Shown here piece by piece: positions 1 through 6,847 of a stretch of 20,230 nucleotides of DNA. The notes under the pieces were generated by a model. The model did not search any database. It had not been told where the DNA came from and saw only the letters and a program-made list of their open reading frames with translations. The stretch is from Clostridia bacterium (GTDB taxonomy: Bacteria > Bacillota > Clostridia > Peptostreptococcales > Anaerovoracaceae). The stretch is from NCBI GenBank assembly GCA_900754795.1, contig CAAEEA010000013.1:1-20230 (forward strand), given 5' to 3'. Every line of letters begins with the position of its first letter. Position 1 is the stretch's first letter. Both the position numbers and the translations under genes were made by a program.

Positions 1-26
1 CAGTTTCACCGGACCTGAATTCAGTA

Positions 27-176
27 GATGTTGGCTTTTTGTCTGCCAGAGACAAAAATGTACAACACTTTTCACGAAAACTGTTGTCCAAAATCATGTT
101 CCTCTTTCAAAAAGCCAACATCGGTTTCCGAAAGACCATAAAAATGATAAAAATGGGAGGAAATGTTGGCTTTTTG
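27..176. repeat. Nested inverted repeat with a third arm copy
   Basis: A perfect 15-bp inverted repeat lies at 27-41 (GATGTTGGCTTTTTG) and 108-122. Centred inside it is a second hairpin: 62-72 pairs with 77-87 (10 of 11 positions) around a CACG loop. The two stretches between outer and inner arms are equally long (20 nt each), so 27-122 is one large imperfect palindrome. A third copy of 14 bases of the arm stands in direct orientation at 163-176, and its TTGGCT (166-171) can pair with AGCCAA at 186-191. No convincing protein gene covers bases 1-334. Function is unknown; it could be the end of a mobile element, a structured RNA or an attachment site. Confidence 0.6.
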
Positions 177-231
177 CGGCCTCGGAGCCAAAACAGACAA
201 CACCGTGGCATGCCTGCAAAATAGAAACTGA

Positions 232-267
232 AAACCCCAGGCAACTCGTGAAAATTGTCTGAGGTTT
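232..267 (+). other. Hairpin upstream of a terminator
   Basis: Bases 232-244 can pair with 255-267, giving about 12 pairs with one mismatch and one G-U, closed by a 10-nt loop. It stands 15 nt before the terminator at 283-307. The two together could be the 3' end of a transcript coming from the left, or of a small RNA. No gene is visible for it. Confidence 0.35.
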
Positions 268-282
268 GTCTACACTCTCATG

Positions 283-307
283 CGGGGCAGAAATGCCCCG
301 TTTTTTT
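283..307 (+). terminator. Rho-independent terminator
   Basis: A perfect 7-bp GC-rich stem (CGGGGCA at 283-289, TGCCCCG at 294-300) with a GAAA tetraloop is followed by seven T (301-307). It ends a plus-strand transcript from outside or from the repeat region, directly before the truncated antitoxin-like gene. Confidence 0.85.
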
Positions 308-334
308 GTTTACATTTTTGTTTTTTGAAAAAAG

Positions 335-574
335 TTGATTGATAGACAAATGAATCAAAAAGAATTCGCAGAATTTATGGGGGTTTCGCAGAGCATGATT
401 TCGAAATGGGAAAGCGAAGATTATAATTTCACAATAGAATCTTTGGCCAAAATCTGCGACAAATTAAATCTTGAATTAGAGGTTGAAATGAAGCCTCATA
501 ACGCAAGTAAGGAACAATATGGAAAAACAAAGTGGAATGTGTCATCCGGTATGATTGTAGGAGGCGTGGCTTAA
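335..574 (+). CDS. N-terminally truncated XRE-family antitoxin-like protein
   Basis: This is the DNA-binding part of a Cro/C1 (XRE) helix-turn-helix protein, as found in HigA-type antitoxins. The HTH core reads QKEFAEFMGVSQSMISKWES and is followed by a typical third-helix region ending in LNLELEVEM, then a 27-residue polar tail. The first helix of a normal XRE domain is missing. The reading frame is closed by TGA at 326-328 and neither the TTG at 335 nor the ATG at 350 has a Shine-Dalgarno site, so the gene seems to have lost its 5' end and any toxin gene before it. Its stop overlaps the next start by one base (TAATG at 572-576), which shows the two were translationally coupled. The family assignment is good; whether a protein is still made is doubtful. 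Confidence 0.6.
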   Translation: MIDRQMNQKEFAEFMGVSQSMISKWESEDYNFTIESLAKICDKLNLELEVEMKPHNASKEQYGKTKWNVSSGMIVGGVA

Positions 575-771
575 TGAATATCGAAAAAGCAAAAGCGGAT
601 CTTCAAATGGTTGGGAGCCGAATCATATCGTTAGATATGAAAAACATGTTTGTATTTATAGCAAATACAGATGAAAACATAAGTAGGAAAATTGATGTTT
701 CATATAGAATAAACTTTCGCAGGGTTGCACAAACCCTGCTTTTTTCGGCTCTACCCCAACATTTGACGTAG
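574..771 (+). pseudogene. 3'-truncated SecB-like chaperone fragment
   Basis: The first ~46 residues (MNIEKAKADLQMVGSRII and on to IDVSYRI) resemble the N-terminal strands of SecB-like chaperones that accompany HigBA-type toxin-antitoxin pairs. Normal members are about 130-160 residues. Here the homologous-looking part stops near base 711 and the frame runs into a terminator and repeat sequence, giving an unrelated tail up to residue 65. It starts by a one-base overlap with the antitoxin-like gene. I recognise the family from sequence feel, not from a search, so the name is tentative. If right, this is a leftover of a tripartite toxin-antitoxin-chaperone locus. Confidence 0.42.
719..745 (+). 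terminator. Rho-independent terminator in IS-like remnant
   Basis: GCAGGGTT (719-726) pairs perfectly with AACCCTGC (732-739) across a 5-nt loop and is followed by six T (740-745). It sits just past the break point of the SecB-like fragment, and probably came in with the mobile-element remnant that follows. Confidence 0.75.
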
Positions 772-779
772 AGCCCGAA
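744..779. mobile_element. Probable ISL3-type insertion-sequence end (remnant)
   Basis: Read on the minus strand from base 776, the sequence starts GGGCTCTACGTCAAATGTTG. This matches the general shape of ISL3-family terminal repeats (GGnTCTnnGTCAAAT). The end also folds on itself: 744-754 pairs with 768-779 with one bulged base. No transposase gene is present, so this would be a solo end or a deletion scar reaching from the SecB-like break (about 711) to 776. The family call rests on remembered consensus and is moderate at best. Confidence 0.4.
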
Positions 780-783
780 AAAA

Positions 784-812
784 AGCCCTGAAATCGTTAA
801 AATTTCAAGGCT
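784..812 (-). terminator. Terminator of tRNA-Lys (possibly bidirectional)
   Basis: AGCCCTGAAAT (784-794) pairs with ATTTCAAGGCT (802-812) with one mismatch. On the minus strand the stem is followed by a run of T (complement of the A tract at 778-784), directly downstream of the tRNA 3' end at 820. On the plus strand it is followed by TTTT, so it may work both ways. Confidence 0.65.
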
Positions 813-819
813 TTTGCTC

Positions 820-895
820 TGGTGCATCTTCAGGGGCTCGAACCCTGGACACCCTGATTAAGAGTCAGGTGCTCTGCCAGCTGAGCTAAAGATGC
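820..895 (-). tRNA. tRNA-Lys (CUU)
   Basis: A full cloverleaf is visible on the minus strand. The 7-bp acceptor stem is GCATCTT (895-889) with AAGATGC (830-824). The D stem is GCTC/GAGC, the anticodon stem CCTGA/TCAGG with loop CTCTTAA (864-858), and the T stem CAGGG/CCCTG with loop TTCGAGC. The anticodon is CTT (862-860), which reads AAG lysine codons. Discriminator A is at 823 and CCA is encoded at 822-820. The 3' end faces the accessory region at 1-800, the usual side for element integration. Confidence 0.96.
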
Positions 896-926
896 ATATT
901 AAATCCTGTGCTTGTGGCACTTATCT

Positions 927-955
927 ATAGTAACAGTTTATTTCGGCCTTGTCAA
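927..955 (-). promoter_or_regulatory. Sigma-70 type promoter of tRNA-Lys
   Basis: On the minus strand a perfect -35 TTGACA (955-950) and a -10 TACTAT (932-927) are separated by 17 bp. Transcription would start near 920, giving a leader of about 25 nt before the tRNA. Confidence 0.75.
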
Positions 956-1041
956 CATTTTTTCGCGCGTATTCCGTTTTTTTCCTCTCATACTTGTATG
1001 AACGCGGGCGCACAATAAGCATATAAGGAGGGGTAATAAAA

Positions 1042-1173
1042 ATGAAAGAATACGAAAGAGAAAACGGTCGCGCTTCTGAGAAAAATGAAAAAAACCAGAA
1101 AAACCAGAAATCTCAGAAAAATCAGAAGAATCAGAAAAGCGCCGACAAGGCAAATGATTGCGGCAACAGATAG
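1042..1173 (+). CDS. 43-residue Lys/Asn/Gln-rich small protein
   Basis: A short frame starts at ATG 1042 behind a very strong Shine-Dalgarno site (AAGGAGGGG, 1024-1032) and ends at TAG 1171-1173. The middle is a degenerate repeat of a Lys-(Asn/Ser)-Gln unit (KNQKNQKSQKNQKNQKS). It is flanked by a charged N-terminus (MKEYEREN) and a tail with a single Cys (DCGNR). It has no membrane segment and would be disordered, strongly basic and cytoplasmic. A good terminator follows at 1201-1228, so it is its own transcription unit. I do not recognise a function. The strong ribosome site and clean terminator argue that it is real despite its size and simple composition. Confidence 0.62.
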   Translation: MKEYERENGRASEKNEKNQKNQKSQKNQKNQKSADKANDCGNR

Positions 1174-1200
1174 TGTCGTTTGCAATTTGTAAAAATGAGA

Positions 1201-1228
1201 AAGAGCAGCCTCAAAACTGCTCTTTTTT
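1201..1228 (+). terminator. Rho-independent terminator of small-protein gene
   Basis: AAGAGCAG (1201-1208) pairs with CTGCTCTT (1217-1224) across an 8-nt loop, with a T run through 1228. Confidence 0.85.
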
Positions 1229-1230
1229 CT

Positions 1231-1259
1231 TTGCAATTCACAGGCGGTTGTTATATAAT
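1231..1259 (+). promoter_or_regulatory. Promoter of the 1292-6799 gene set
   Basis: A -35 box TTGCAA (1231-1236), 17-bp spacer and a perfect -10 TATAAT (1254-1259) lie 32 bp before the start codon at 1292. The -35 begins two bases after the preceding terminator's T run, so the two units are cleanly separated. Confidence 0.7.
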
Positions 1260-1291
1260 AATAAGAACTATAGGATTTTAGGAGAGAAACT

Positions 1292-2002
1292 ATGGCTGAA
1301 AGCCTGAACGAAATAATAGATATCATTACCGGATTTTGCCGGGAACACGCGTCTGTACTGATGATAGCAGGCGCTGTTGTTGTAGTTCTGATTGTTCTGA
1401 TTGCTGCGATATGCGGAGCCAGACGGGGGAAAAAGCGCGCGGCCGAGTCAGCCGCGAACGCTGCGGCTCCTGCAATTTCCGATGATCCTGCCCTGCAGAC
1501 TTCAGAGCAGCCGAAACCGCCTGCTGTCCCACATATGCCGGAGCAGCCGAAACCGCCTGCTGTCCCGCAGACGCCGGAGCCTGAAAGGCCGCCGAAACAG
1601 CCGCAGCCGGCGGATCAGCATGGCGCCGAAAAAGGCAGGATAGAGAATCTGCTCAGGGATCTTCAGAGCTTTGGCGGAGGAGGTCTTGAAGAAGTTGAGA
1701 TAAAGATACAGGGAGCGGAAATCCGCCTCAGATATGCCGGAAACGATACAAAAGTGATCAGGTATGAAACTCTTGCTGAAAAAGAAAAGGACATGCCTGC
1801 CGGAGAGAACGCGGCGGACCGGCCGGATCAAAAGATGTCTCGCGGCGGCGCATGTGATCTTGACGGAGGAGAAAAGGAAGGCATAGCCGGTGAAGATTTT
1901 CCGCGGGATAAAATAAGCAAATTCGGGCCGGATAATATAAACAGGACACGTTCGGGCAGAGTTTTCACAGAAGAAGAACTGACGGGAAAGATAAGAGACT
2001 GA
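1292..2002 (+). CDS. Single-pass membrane protein with Pro-rich repeats, unknown function
   Basis: This 236-residue protein is not one I recognise. It starts at ATG 1292 behind AGGAGAG. Residues 20-41 form one hydrophobic helix (AGAVVVVLIVLIAAIC), followed at once by RRGKKR, so the N-terminus should be outside and the bulk inside the cell. Residues ~70-110 are a Pro/Glu/Lys-rich linker with two copies of a 12-residue unit. A compact part (~115-155, with LRDLQSFGGGGLEEVEIKIQ) may fold, and the rest is charged and low in complexity. It ends in a conserved-looking tail, RSGRVFTEEELTGKIRD. It is followed after 31 bp by the zinc-ribbon gene and shares its promoter, so a role in the same envelope process is an inference. 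Confidence 0.75.
   Translation: MAESLNEIIDIITGFCREHASVLMIAGAVVVVLIVLIAAICGARRGKKRAAESAANAAAPAISDDPALQTSEQPKPPAVPHMPEQPKPPAVPQTPEPERPPKQPQPADQHGAEKGRIENLLRDLQSFGGGGLEEVEIKIQGAEIRLRYAGNDTKVIRYETLAEKEKDMPAGENAADRPDQKMSRGGACDLDGGEKEGIAGEDFPRDKISKFGPDNINRTRSGRVFTEEELTGKIRD
1505..1576 (+). repeat. Two tandem 36-bp coding repeats
   Basis: Two 36-bp units (1505-1540 and 1541-1576) encode EQPKPPAVPHMP and EQPKPPAVPQTP. The first 26 bases of the units are identical. A third, diverged Pro-rich stretch follows. This is a likely slippage-prone linker. Confidence 0.8.
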
Positions 2003-2033
2003 TACATATTAACATAGCATACGGAGGAAAAAA

Positions 2034-3863
2034 ATGTTTTGTACAAAATGCGGAAGACAATTACATGACGGAGACAGATTCTGCGCCCACTGCGGAGCCA
2101 GGGTCAGACAGGAACAGACTCCGGAGACGCCTTCCCGGCAGCCTAAATACGAAGAAGTCGTTTTCAACCCTCCGTTCAGGGCTGAGGCGGAACGCCGCAC
2201 ACAGCAGATTTCAGACGAAGTCAGACAATACAGCAGCGAACCAAAAAGGGAAACCGTACATTTTGACTGGAATCTTGACGGGTTCCCTGTGGAAAGACGC
2301 AGAAAAGACGAAGAGTTTGAACTCAACTGGGATTCCGTGATAGAAAGAAGACGTGATACGGCTCCGGTAGCCGTAGAGAAAATCGTTCCCGGCGGATCGG
2401 AAGAAACAGGAGAAGAAACGGCTGTTACGGCCGGCGATAACGGAAACGGCGCCGGTGAACAGCCGGCGAAAGAAGAGGCTGTTACCGCCGCGGAGCAGAC
2501 AAAAGAAGACGTACTTTCGATAGAAGAACTGGAAAAAGAACTTTTCGGCACTGAAGACATGGAAGAAGTGGAAAAGAACGCCACCATAAGGTATAGCAAA
2601 GAAGACCTTTCTTCAGGAAAAGACCGGTTCTACACGTATAACGCCAAACGTGACGCCTTTCAGGATCTGCTTGACAAAGAAAGAGCCAGAGTAGAGGCGT
2701 TGGAAAACGAGAGAAAATCTCAGTGGGATGAACTTACACATACACAGATTCCTGAGGAGAAGCTTAAAGAGCCGCCGAAATTTGAGGATGTGATCAGGCA
2801 GACCGAGACTCCTCTGGTACCTCCCCTCAGAGAAGTGGGGACGGCGCAGCCTCCGCGTCCTGCCGTGGTAGATCTTACAGAACCTGAAAAGCCGGGACCC
2901 GAAAAAACAGAACCGGCGGCGGATGAAAAGATTTCCGCGGAATCTGCCAAACCGCCTGTAAAGGCCGCCGGGGAAACCGCTGAAGAGGAGGCGGACGAAA
3001 AGCCCCCCTTTCAGGACGAACCAACAGAAGAAGCGAAGCAGCCTGAAGGAACCGCCGAAGCGCCTGAAAAAAAGACAAAGCTCAGATTTTCAGACGTATT
3101 CCCCGCTGACACTTTTGACTCTGACAATGACAGCGGTAATGACAACGGCGGCGCTGCTGAGACTGCTCCTGAGACAGCCGGAAAGAAAATAGAAACAGCC
3201 ATCTCAGACGACAGCGATGACGACGATGAAGGGCGCGGCAGAAACAAAGCCATAAAGGCAGTCATCATAATACTGGCAATCATCGTTGCCATAGAGATAG
3301 TGATTATCGGAGCAAAGGCCATCGCGCCGGAGAGCGGATTTTCCATCGCTGTAGACAATATAATGAGCAAAATAACGGCGGTGTTCACCGGGGATGACGG
3401 CGAGGCAGACCGGCCTGCCGAGACAGAAGTATCTTATATGGAAGAATATATAAGATCGGCTTCCGAGGCGGGGAAAAACATCGGAGCGATAACATATGCC
3501 GCCGATTTAAAATACGACCCGCAAAAGACTTATTCTTTTGGAGAAGTATCGCAGACAGAGGCGTTTACCAACAGTCCTCTCAGCGGTGAGGACGCCGGGG
3601 ATAAGACATACGGACAGTCAATAGTAGAAGCGGTGATAAATTACTATGACGAATGGAGAGACGGGAATCAGGATGAAGATCTCGTAGGCGTAAATTCCCT
3701 TGAGATCGGCGAGATAAGAAGCGATGACGGCGGGTACCGCGTACTCTGCAAAGTTACATATGCCGCCGCTGACGGAGATACCATCTCAAAATATGAGACC
3801 GCATATATCGCAGATAACGGCGGTCAGCTGACAGTTGACGAAGTTAAGGAGGAAACTATCTGA
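2034..3863 (+). CDS. Zinc-ribbon single-pass membrane protein
   Basis: This 609-residue protein opens with a zinc ribbon (CTKCGRQLHDGDRFCAHCG, residues 3-21) carrying four Cys in two CxxC pairs. A long acidic, disordered, Pro/Glu-rich region follows, with a probable coiled coil at ~195-235. One transmembrane helix lies at ~408-428 (AVIIILAIIVAIEIVIIGAKAI). The last ~130 residues should be outside and look like a small alpha/beta domain, perhaps NTF2-like. This layout (cytosolic zinc ribbon, linker, helix, external domain) recalls TcaA/YvbJ-type envelope proteins, but the match is architectural only. The start is set by GGAGG at 2023-2027. Its stop TGA overlaps the ATG of the UPF0182 gene by one base, so the two are coupled and possibly partners. 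Confidence 0.8.
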   Translation: MFCTKCGRQLHDGDRFCAHCGARVRQEQTPETPSRQPKYEEVVFNPPFRAEAERRTQQISDEVRQYSSEPKRETVHFDWNLDGFPVERRRKDEEFELNWDSVIERRRDTAPVAVEKIVPGGSEETGEETAVTAGDNGNGAGEQPAKEEAVTAAEQTKEDVLSIEELEKELFGTEDMEEVEKNATIRYSKEDLSSGKDRFYTYNAKRDAFQDLLDKERARVEALENERKSQWDELTHTQIPEEKLKEPPKFEDVIRQTETPLVPPLREVGTAQPPRPAVVDLTEPEKPGPEKTEPAADEKISAESAKPPVKAAGETAEEEADEKPPFQDEPTEEAKQPEGTAEAPEKKTKLRFSDVFPADTFDSDNDSGNDNGGAAETAPETAGKKIETAISDDSDDDDEGRGRNKAIKAVIIILAIIVAIEIVIIGAKAIAPESGFSIAVDNIMSKITAVFTGDDGEADRPAETEVSYMEEYIRSASEAGKNIGAITYAADLKYDPQKTYSFGEVSQTEAFTNSPLSGEDAGDKTYGQSIVEAVINYYDEWRDGNQDEDLVGVNSLEIGEIRSDDGGYRVLCKVTYAAADGDTISKYETAYIADNGGQLTVDEVKEETI

Positions 3864-6799
3864 TGGAAAAAGCAAAAAAACGGCTTAGCCTGATATTTCT
3901 CGCGATAGCAGTGGTTATCGTACTGTTCGTGAGCCTTATAGGGTTTATAGCCGATCTCCTGTGGTTTAAGGAAATGGGATACCTTTCCGTGTTCTTTAAA
4001 CAGCTGGTGACACAACTTACAGTCGGGATACCGACATTCATTGTCGTGACGGGGCTGGTGTATCTTTATCTGAATAAGCTCAGAAAAGGATATTTCGCCA
4101 AGATCGCGTCCTCGGAAGAGGTCAACATGAAGAGCCTCAAGAGGACAACGCTGGTGCTTGCAATAGTGTTCGGCGTTTTTGCGACGGTTATGACAGTAAT
4201 GCAGCTGTGGTTTGAGATACTCAAATTCGCCAACAGCACTTCTTTTGACATAAATGATCCGCTGTTCGGTCTGGACATATCGTTCTATATCTTCAGGCTT
4301 GATTTCCTGACACAGCTGAACGAGATCCTGATCGGCGTCATCATCGGATTTATAATCCTGACAGTGATTTATTATATAGTCCTGATGACTGTCAGGACTC
4401 CGGATGTATTCAGGGAAAACGTACCTCCGGGAGCCGAGTACGCCGGAGCGGAAGGCGAGGCTTTTTCCGGAAGCGACAGATATACCGGAGAATCCAATCC
4501 TTTTGAACGCGGAAACAAACGCACTGCCGGCGGCAACGATTTCTTCGGAAAGTTCGCCGAGGCTTTCATGGGCAAAAAACCGCAGGCAAAACCGGTAAGA
4601 CCGGCAAAGCAGTTTGATGACAACAACTTTAAGCAGATGCTTCAGATTGCTTCCGGCAAGATAGCCATGCTCGGATTCATTTTCTTCATAATGCTGGGCG
4701 TGAACTTTTTCCTGCAGCAGTTTGACCTGCTTCACGTGCATACGGGAGCGGTTTACGGAGCCGGATATACGGACGTTACCATTACCCTCTGGAAGCTTAG
4801 AATTCTGTGCGTGCTTTCCGTTGTGGCGGCCATCCTGTTTGTGGTCAACATGAAGAAAAAGACCTACAAGAAGATTCTCACCGTTCCGGTGATTATGATT
4901 GCCGTGGGTCTGGTGGGAACAGGCGCCGGACTGCTCATCCAGAACTTTATCGTTTCTCCGGACGAACTGAACAAAGAATCAGAGTATCTGGAAAGAAACA
5001 TAGAATACACTCAGTACGCGTATCAGTTAGATGACGTTACTACTACGGACTTCGCGGCGGATAATTCTCTCGAAGCTTCTGACATAGTTGATAATTCGGA
5101 GACCATAAGCAATATCCGTATCAATGATTTCGATCCGACGCAGCAGTTCTATAATCAGACTCAGAGTATCCGTCAGTACTACACCTTTAACGATGTGGAC
5201 AACGACAGATACATGATAAACGGCAAATATACTCAGACATATCTTGCCACAAGAGAAATTGACGAGACCAAGATCAGCGACTCATGGCTTAACCGTCATC
5301 TCAAATATACTCACGGTTACGGAATCACTCTTTCGAGAGTAGATAAAGTGACAGCCAGCGGACAGCCGGATGTGCTGATCGGCAATATCCCTCCGGAATC
5401 TTCCGTAGATGAGATACAGATCACAAGACCTGAGATCTATTTCGGAGAGCTTTCCAACGAATATGTTGTAGTGGGAACCGATGAGGAAGAATTTGACTAT
5501 CCTTCCGGAGAAAGCAATGAATATACCTTCTATGAGGGAGACGCCGGTATCAGGCTCAACCTCTTTAACCGCATTATATTCGCCGCGAAAGAGGGAAGCC
5601 TTAAACTGCTGGTATCTTCCAACATAGACAGCGATTCAAAGATCATTATTAACAGGAACGTGATGGAAAGAGTAAGGACCATCATGCCGTATCTGACCTA
5701 TGAGAACGATCCTTATATGGTAACGGTCGACGGTAAACTTTACTGGATGGTAGACGCGTATACCACAAGCTCCAATTATCCTTATTCTCAGCCATACGGT
5801 GACGACGGCGTGAATTACATCAGAAACTCCGTCAAAGTCGTCGTGGACGCGTACAACGGTGACGTGGACTTCTATGTAGTAGATGAGGAAGATCCTATCG
5901 CCATGACATATGCCAAGATTTATCCTGACCTGTTCAAGAGCGGGGACGAAATACCTGAAAACCTCAAAGCGCACATCCGTTACCCGAACAAACTGCTTCA
6001 GATCCAGGCAAGCATCTATACAAGGTATCACATGGAAGACATCGGAGTCTTCTACCTCAATGAGGACCAGTGGGATATAGCCTATGAGATCTACGGAACA
6101 GAACAGGTTCAGATGACGCCTACCTATTATATTGCCAAACTTCCGGGCGAGGAAAAAGCGGAGTTCTTTAACTCAATACCGTTTACTCCTAAGTCGAAAC
6201 GGAATATGACGGCGCTGCTCATTGCCCGAAACGACGGTGATCATTACGGCGAACTGGTGCTTTATCAGTTCCCTAAGAACAAGACTGTCTACGGCCCGGA
6301 ACAGATAGAAGCTCAGATCGACCAGAACACGGAGATCTCCAAAGAATTCTCCCTCTGGAACTCTTCCGGCACCAAGTACAGCAGAGGAAACATGTTCGTA
6401 ATTCCGATCAACTCCTCTATCCTGTATGTAGAGCCTGTATATCTGGAAGCCACCAACTCCAGCATACCTGAGGTTAAGAGAATAATCGTGGTATACGGAG
6501 ACAGGATAGCTTACGAAGAAACCCTCGCGGAGTGTCTCGTCTCCCTCTTTGGAGAGGAAGCAGCCGCGGCCATTGACAACTCAGACGAGTCCGTAAGTCA
6601 GGAACCTGCGGGAGAGCCGACGGAGGGCGATACTCCTTCCACCGGAGAGCCGTCTCAGGAACTGAGCCAGACAGAGCTCATAATGAACGCTCAGGAAGCT
6701 TATGACAGCGCTCAGGAAGCTGTTCAGTCCGGAGACTGGGCTGCTTACGGAGAATATATGGATGAACTGGAAGAAATACTTGGCCAGTTAGCATCATAA
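3863..6799 (+). CDS. UPF0182 family integral membrane protein
   Basis: At 978 residues this has the size and plan of the UPF0182 (COG1615) family, whose biochemical function I do not know to be settled. Seven hydrophobic helices are visible at about 9-31, 50-70, 93-115, 150-175, 262-288, 307-328 and 337-360. The family-typical LLWFKEMGY follows the first helix. Residues ~360-900 form a large extracytoplasmic domain. The C-terminus has an acidic Ser/Pro linker and then a short helical end with GDWAAYGEYMDELEEIL, as in relatives. A hydrophilic loop at ~185-260 between helices 4 and 5, rich in Gly, Lys and Pro, may be a lineage insertion. AAGGAGG (3846-3852) inside the upstream gene drives the overlapping start. 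Confidence 0.92.
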   Translation: MEKAKKRLSLIFLAIAVVIVLFVSLIGFIADLLWFKEMGYLSVFFKQLVTQLTVGIPTFIVVTGLVYLYLNKLRKGYFAKIASSEEVNMKSLKRTTLVLAIVFGVFATVMTVMQLWFEILKFANSTSFDINDPLFGLDISFYIFRLDFLTQLNEILIGVIIGFIILTVIYYIVLMTVRTPDVFRENVPPGAEYAGAEGEAFSGSDRYTGESNPFERGNKRTAGGNDFFGKFAEAFMGKKPQAKPVRPAKQFDDNNFKQMLQIASGKIAMLGFIFFIMLGVNFFLQQFDLLHVHTGAVYGAGYTDVTITLWKLRILCVLSVVAAILFVVNMKKKTYKKILTVPVIMIAVGLVGTGAGLLIQNFIVSPDELNKESEYLERNIEYTQYAYQLDDVTTTDFAADNSLEASDIVDNSETISNIRINDFDPTQQFYNQTQSIRQYYTFNDVDNDRYMINGKYTQTYLATREIDETKISDSWLNRHLKYTHGYGITLSRVDKVTASGQPDVLIGNIPPESSVDEIQITRPEIYFGELSNEYVVVGTDEEEFDYPSGESNEYTFYEGDAGIRLNLFNRIIFAAKEGSLKLLVSSNIDSDSKIIINRNVMERVRTIMPYLTYENDPYMVTVDGKLYWMVDAYTTSSNYPYSQPYGDDGVNYIRNSVKVVVDAYNGDVDFYVVDEEDPIAMTYAKIYPDLFKSGDEIPENLKAHIRYPNKLLQIQASIYTRYHMEDIGVFYLNEDQWDIAYEIYGTEQVQMTPTYYIAKLPGEEKAEFFNSIPFTPKSKRNMTALLIARNDGDHYGELVLYQFPKNKTVYGPEQIEAQIDQNTEISKEFSLWNSSGTKYSRGNMFVIPINSSILYVEPVYLEATNSSIPEVKRIIVVYGDRIAYEETLAECLVSLFGEEAAAAIDNSDESVSQEPAGEPTEGDTPSTGEPSQELSQTELIMNAQEAYDSAQEAVQSGDWAAYGEYMDELEEILGQLAS

Positions 6800-6847
6800 T
6801 AGCTTGAAATATAACGCCGCTTAATATGCATTATCAGGAGGAAAAAA

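Noticed and set aside
39..224. Plus-strand frame of 61 residues from a TTG
   Set aside because: It runs across the inverted-repeat arms, has no Shine-Dalgarno site and no recognisable motif. The repeat structure explains the sequence better.
1..334. CRISPR array suggested by repeated ATGTTGGCTTTTTG
   Set aside because: Only three copies, one inverted, with unequal spacing; no cas genes in the window.
988..1326. Minus-strand frame of 112 residues, very hydrophobic, opposite the small KNQ protein
   Set aside because: The hydrophobic string is the complement of Lys/Asn/Gln codons (TTT, TTC, CTG). It has no ribosome site, crosses the terminator and promoter at 1201-1259 and overlaps the next gene.
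3824..4741. Minus-strand frame of 305 residues
   Set aside because: It is antisense to the UPF0182 gene, rich in His, Tyr and Cys as expected for a shadow frame, and has no recognisable domain.
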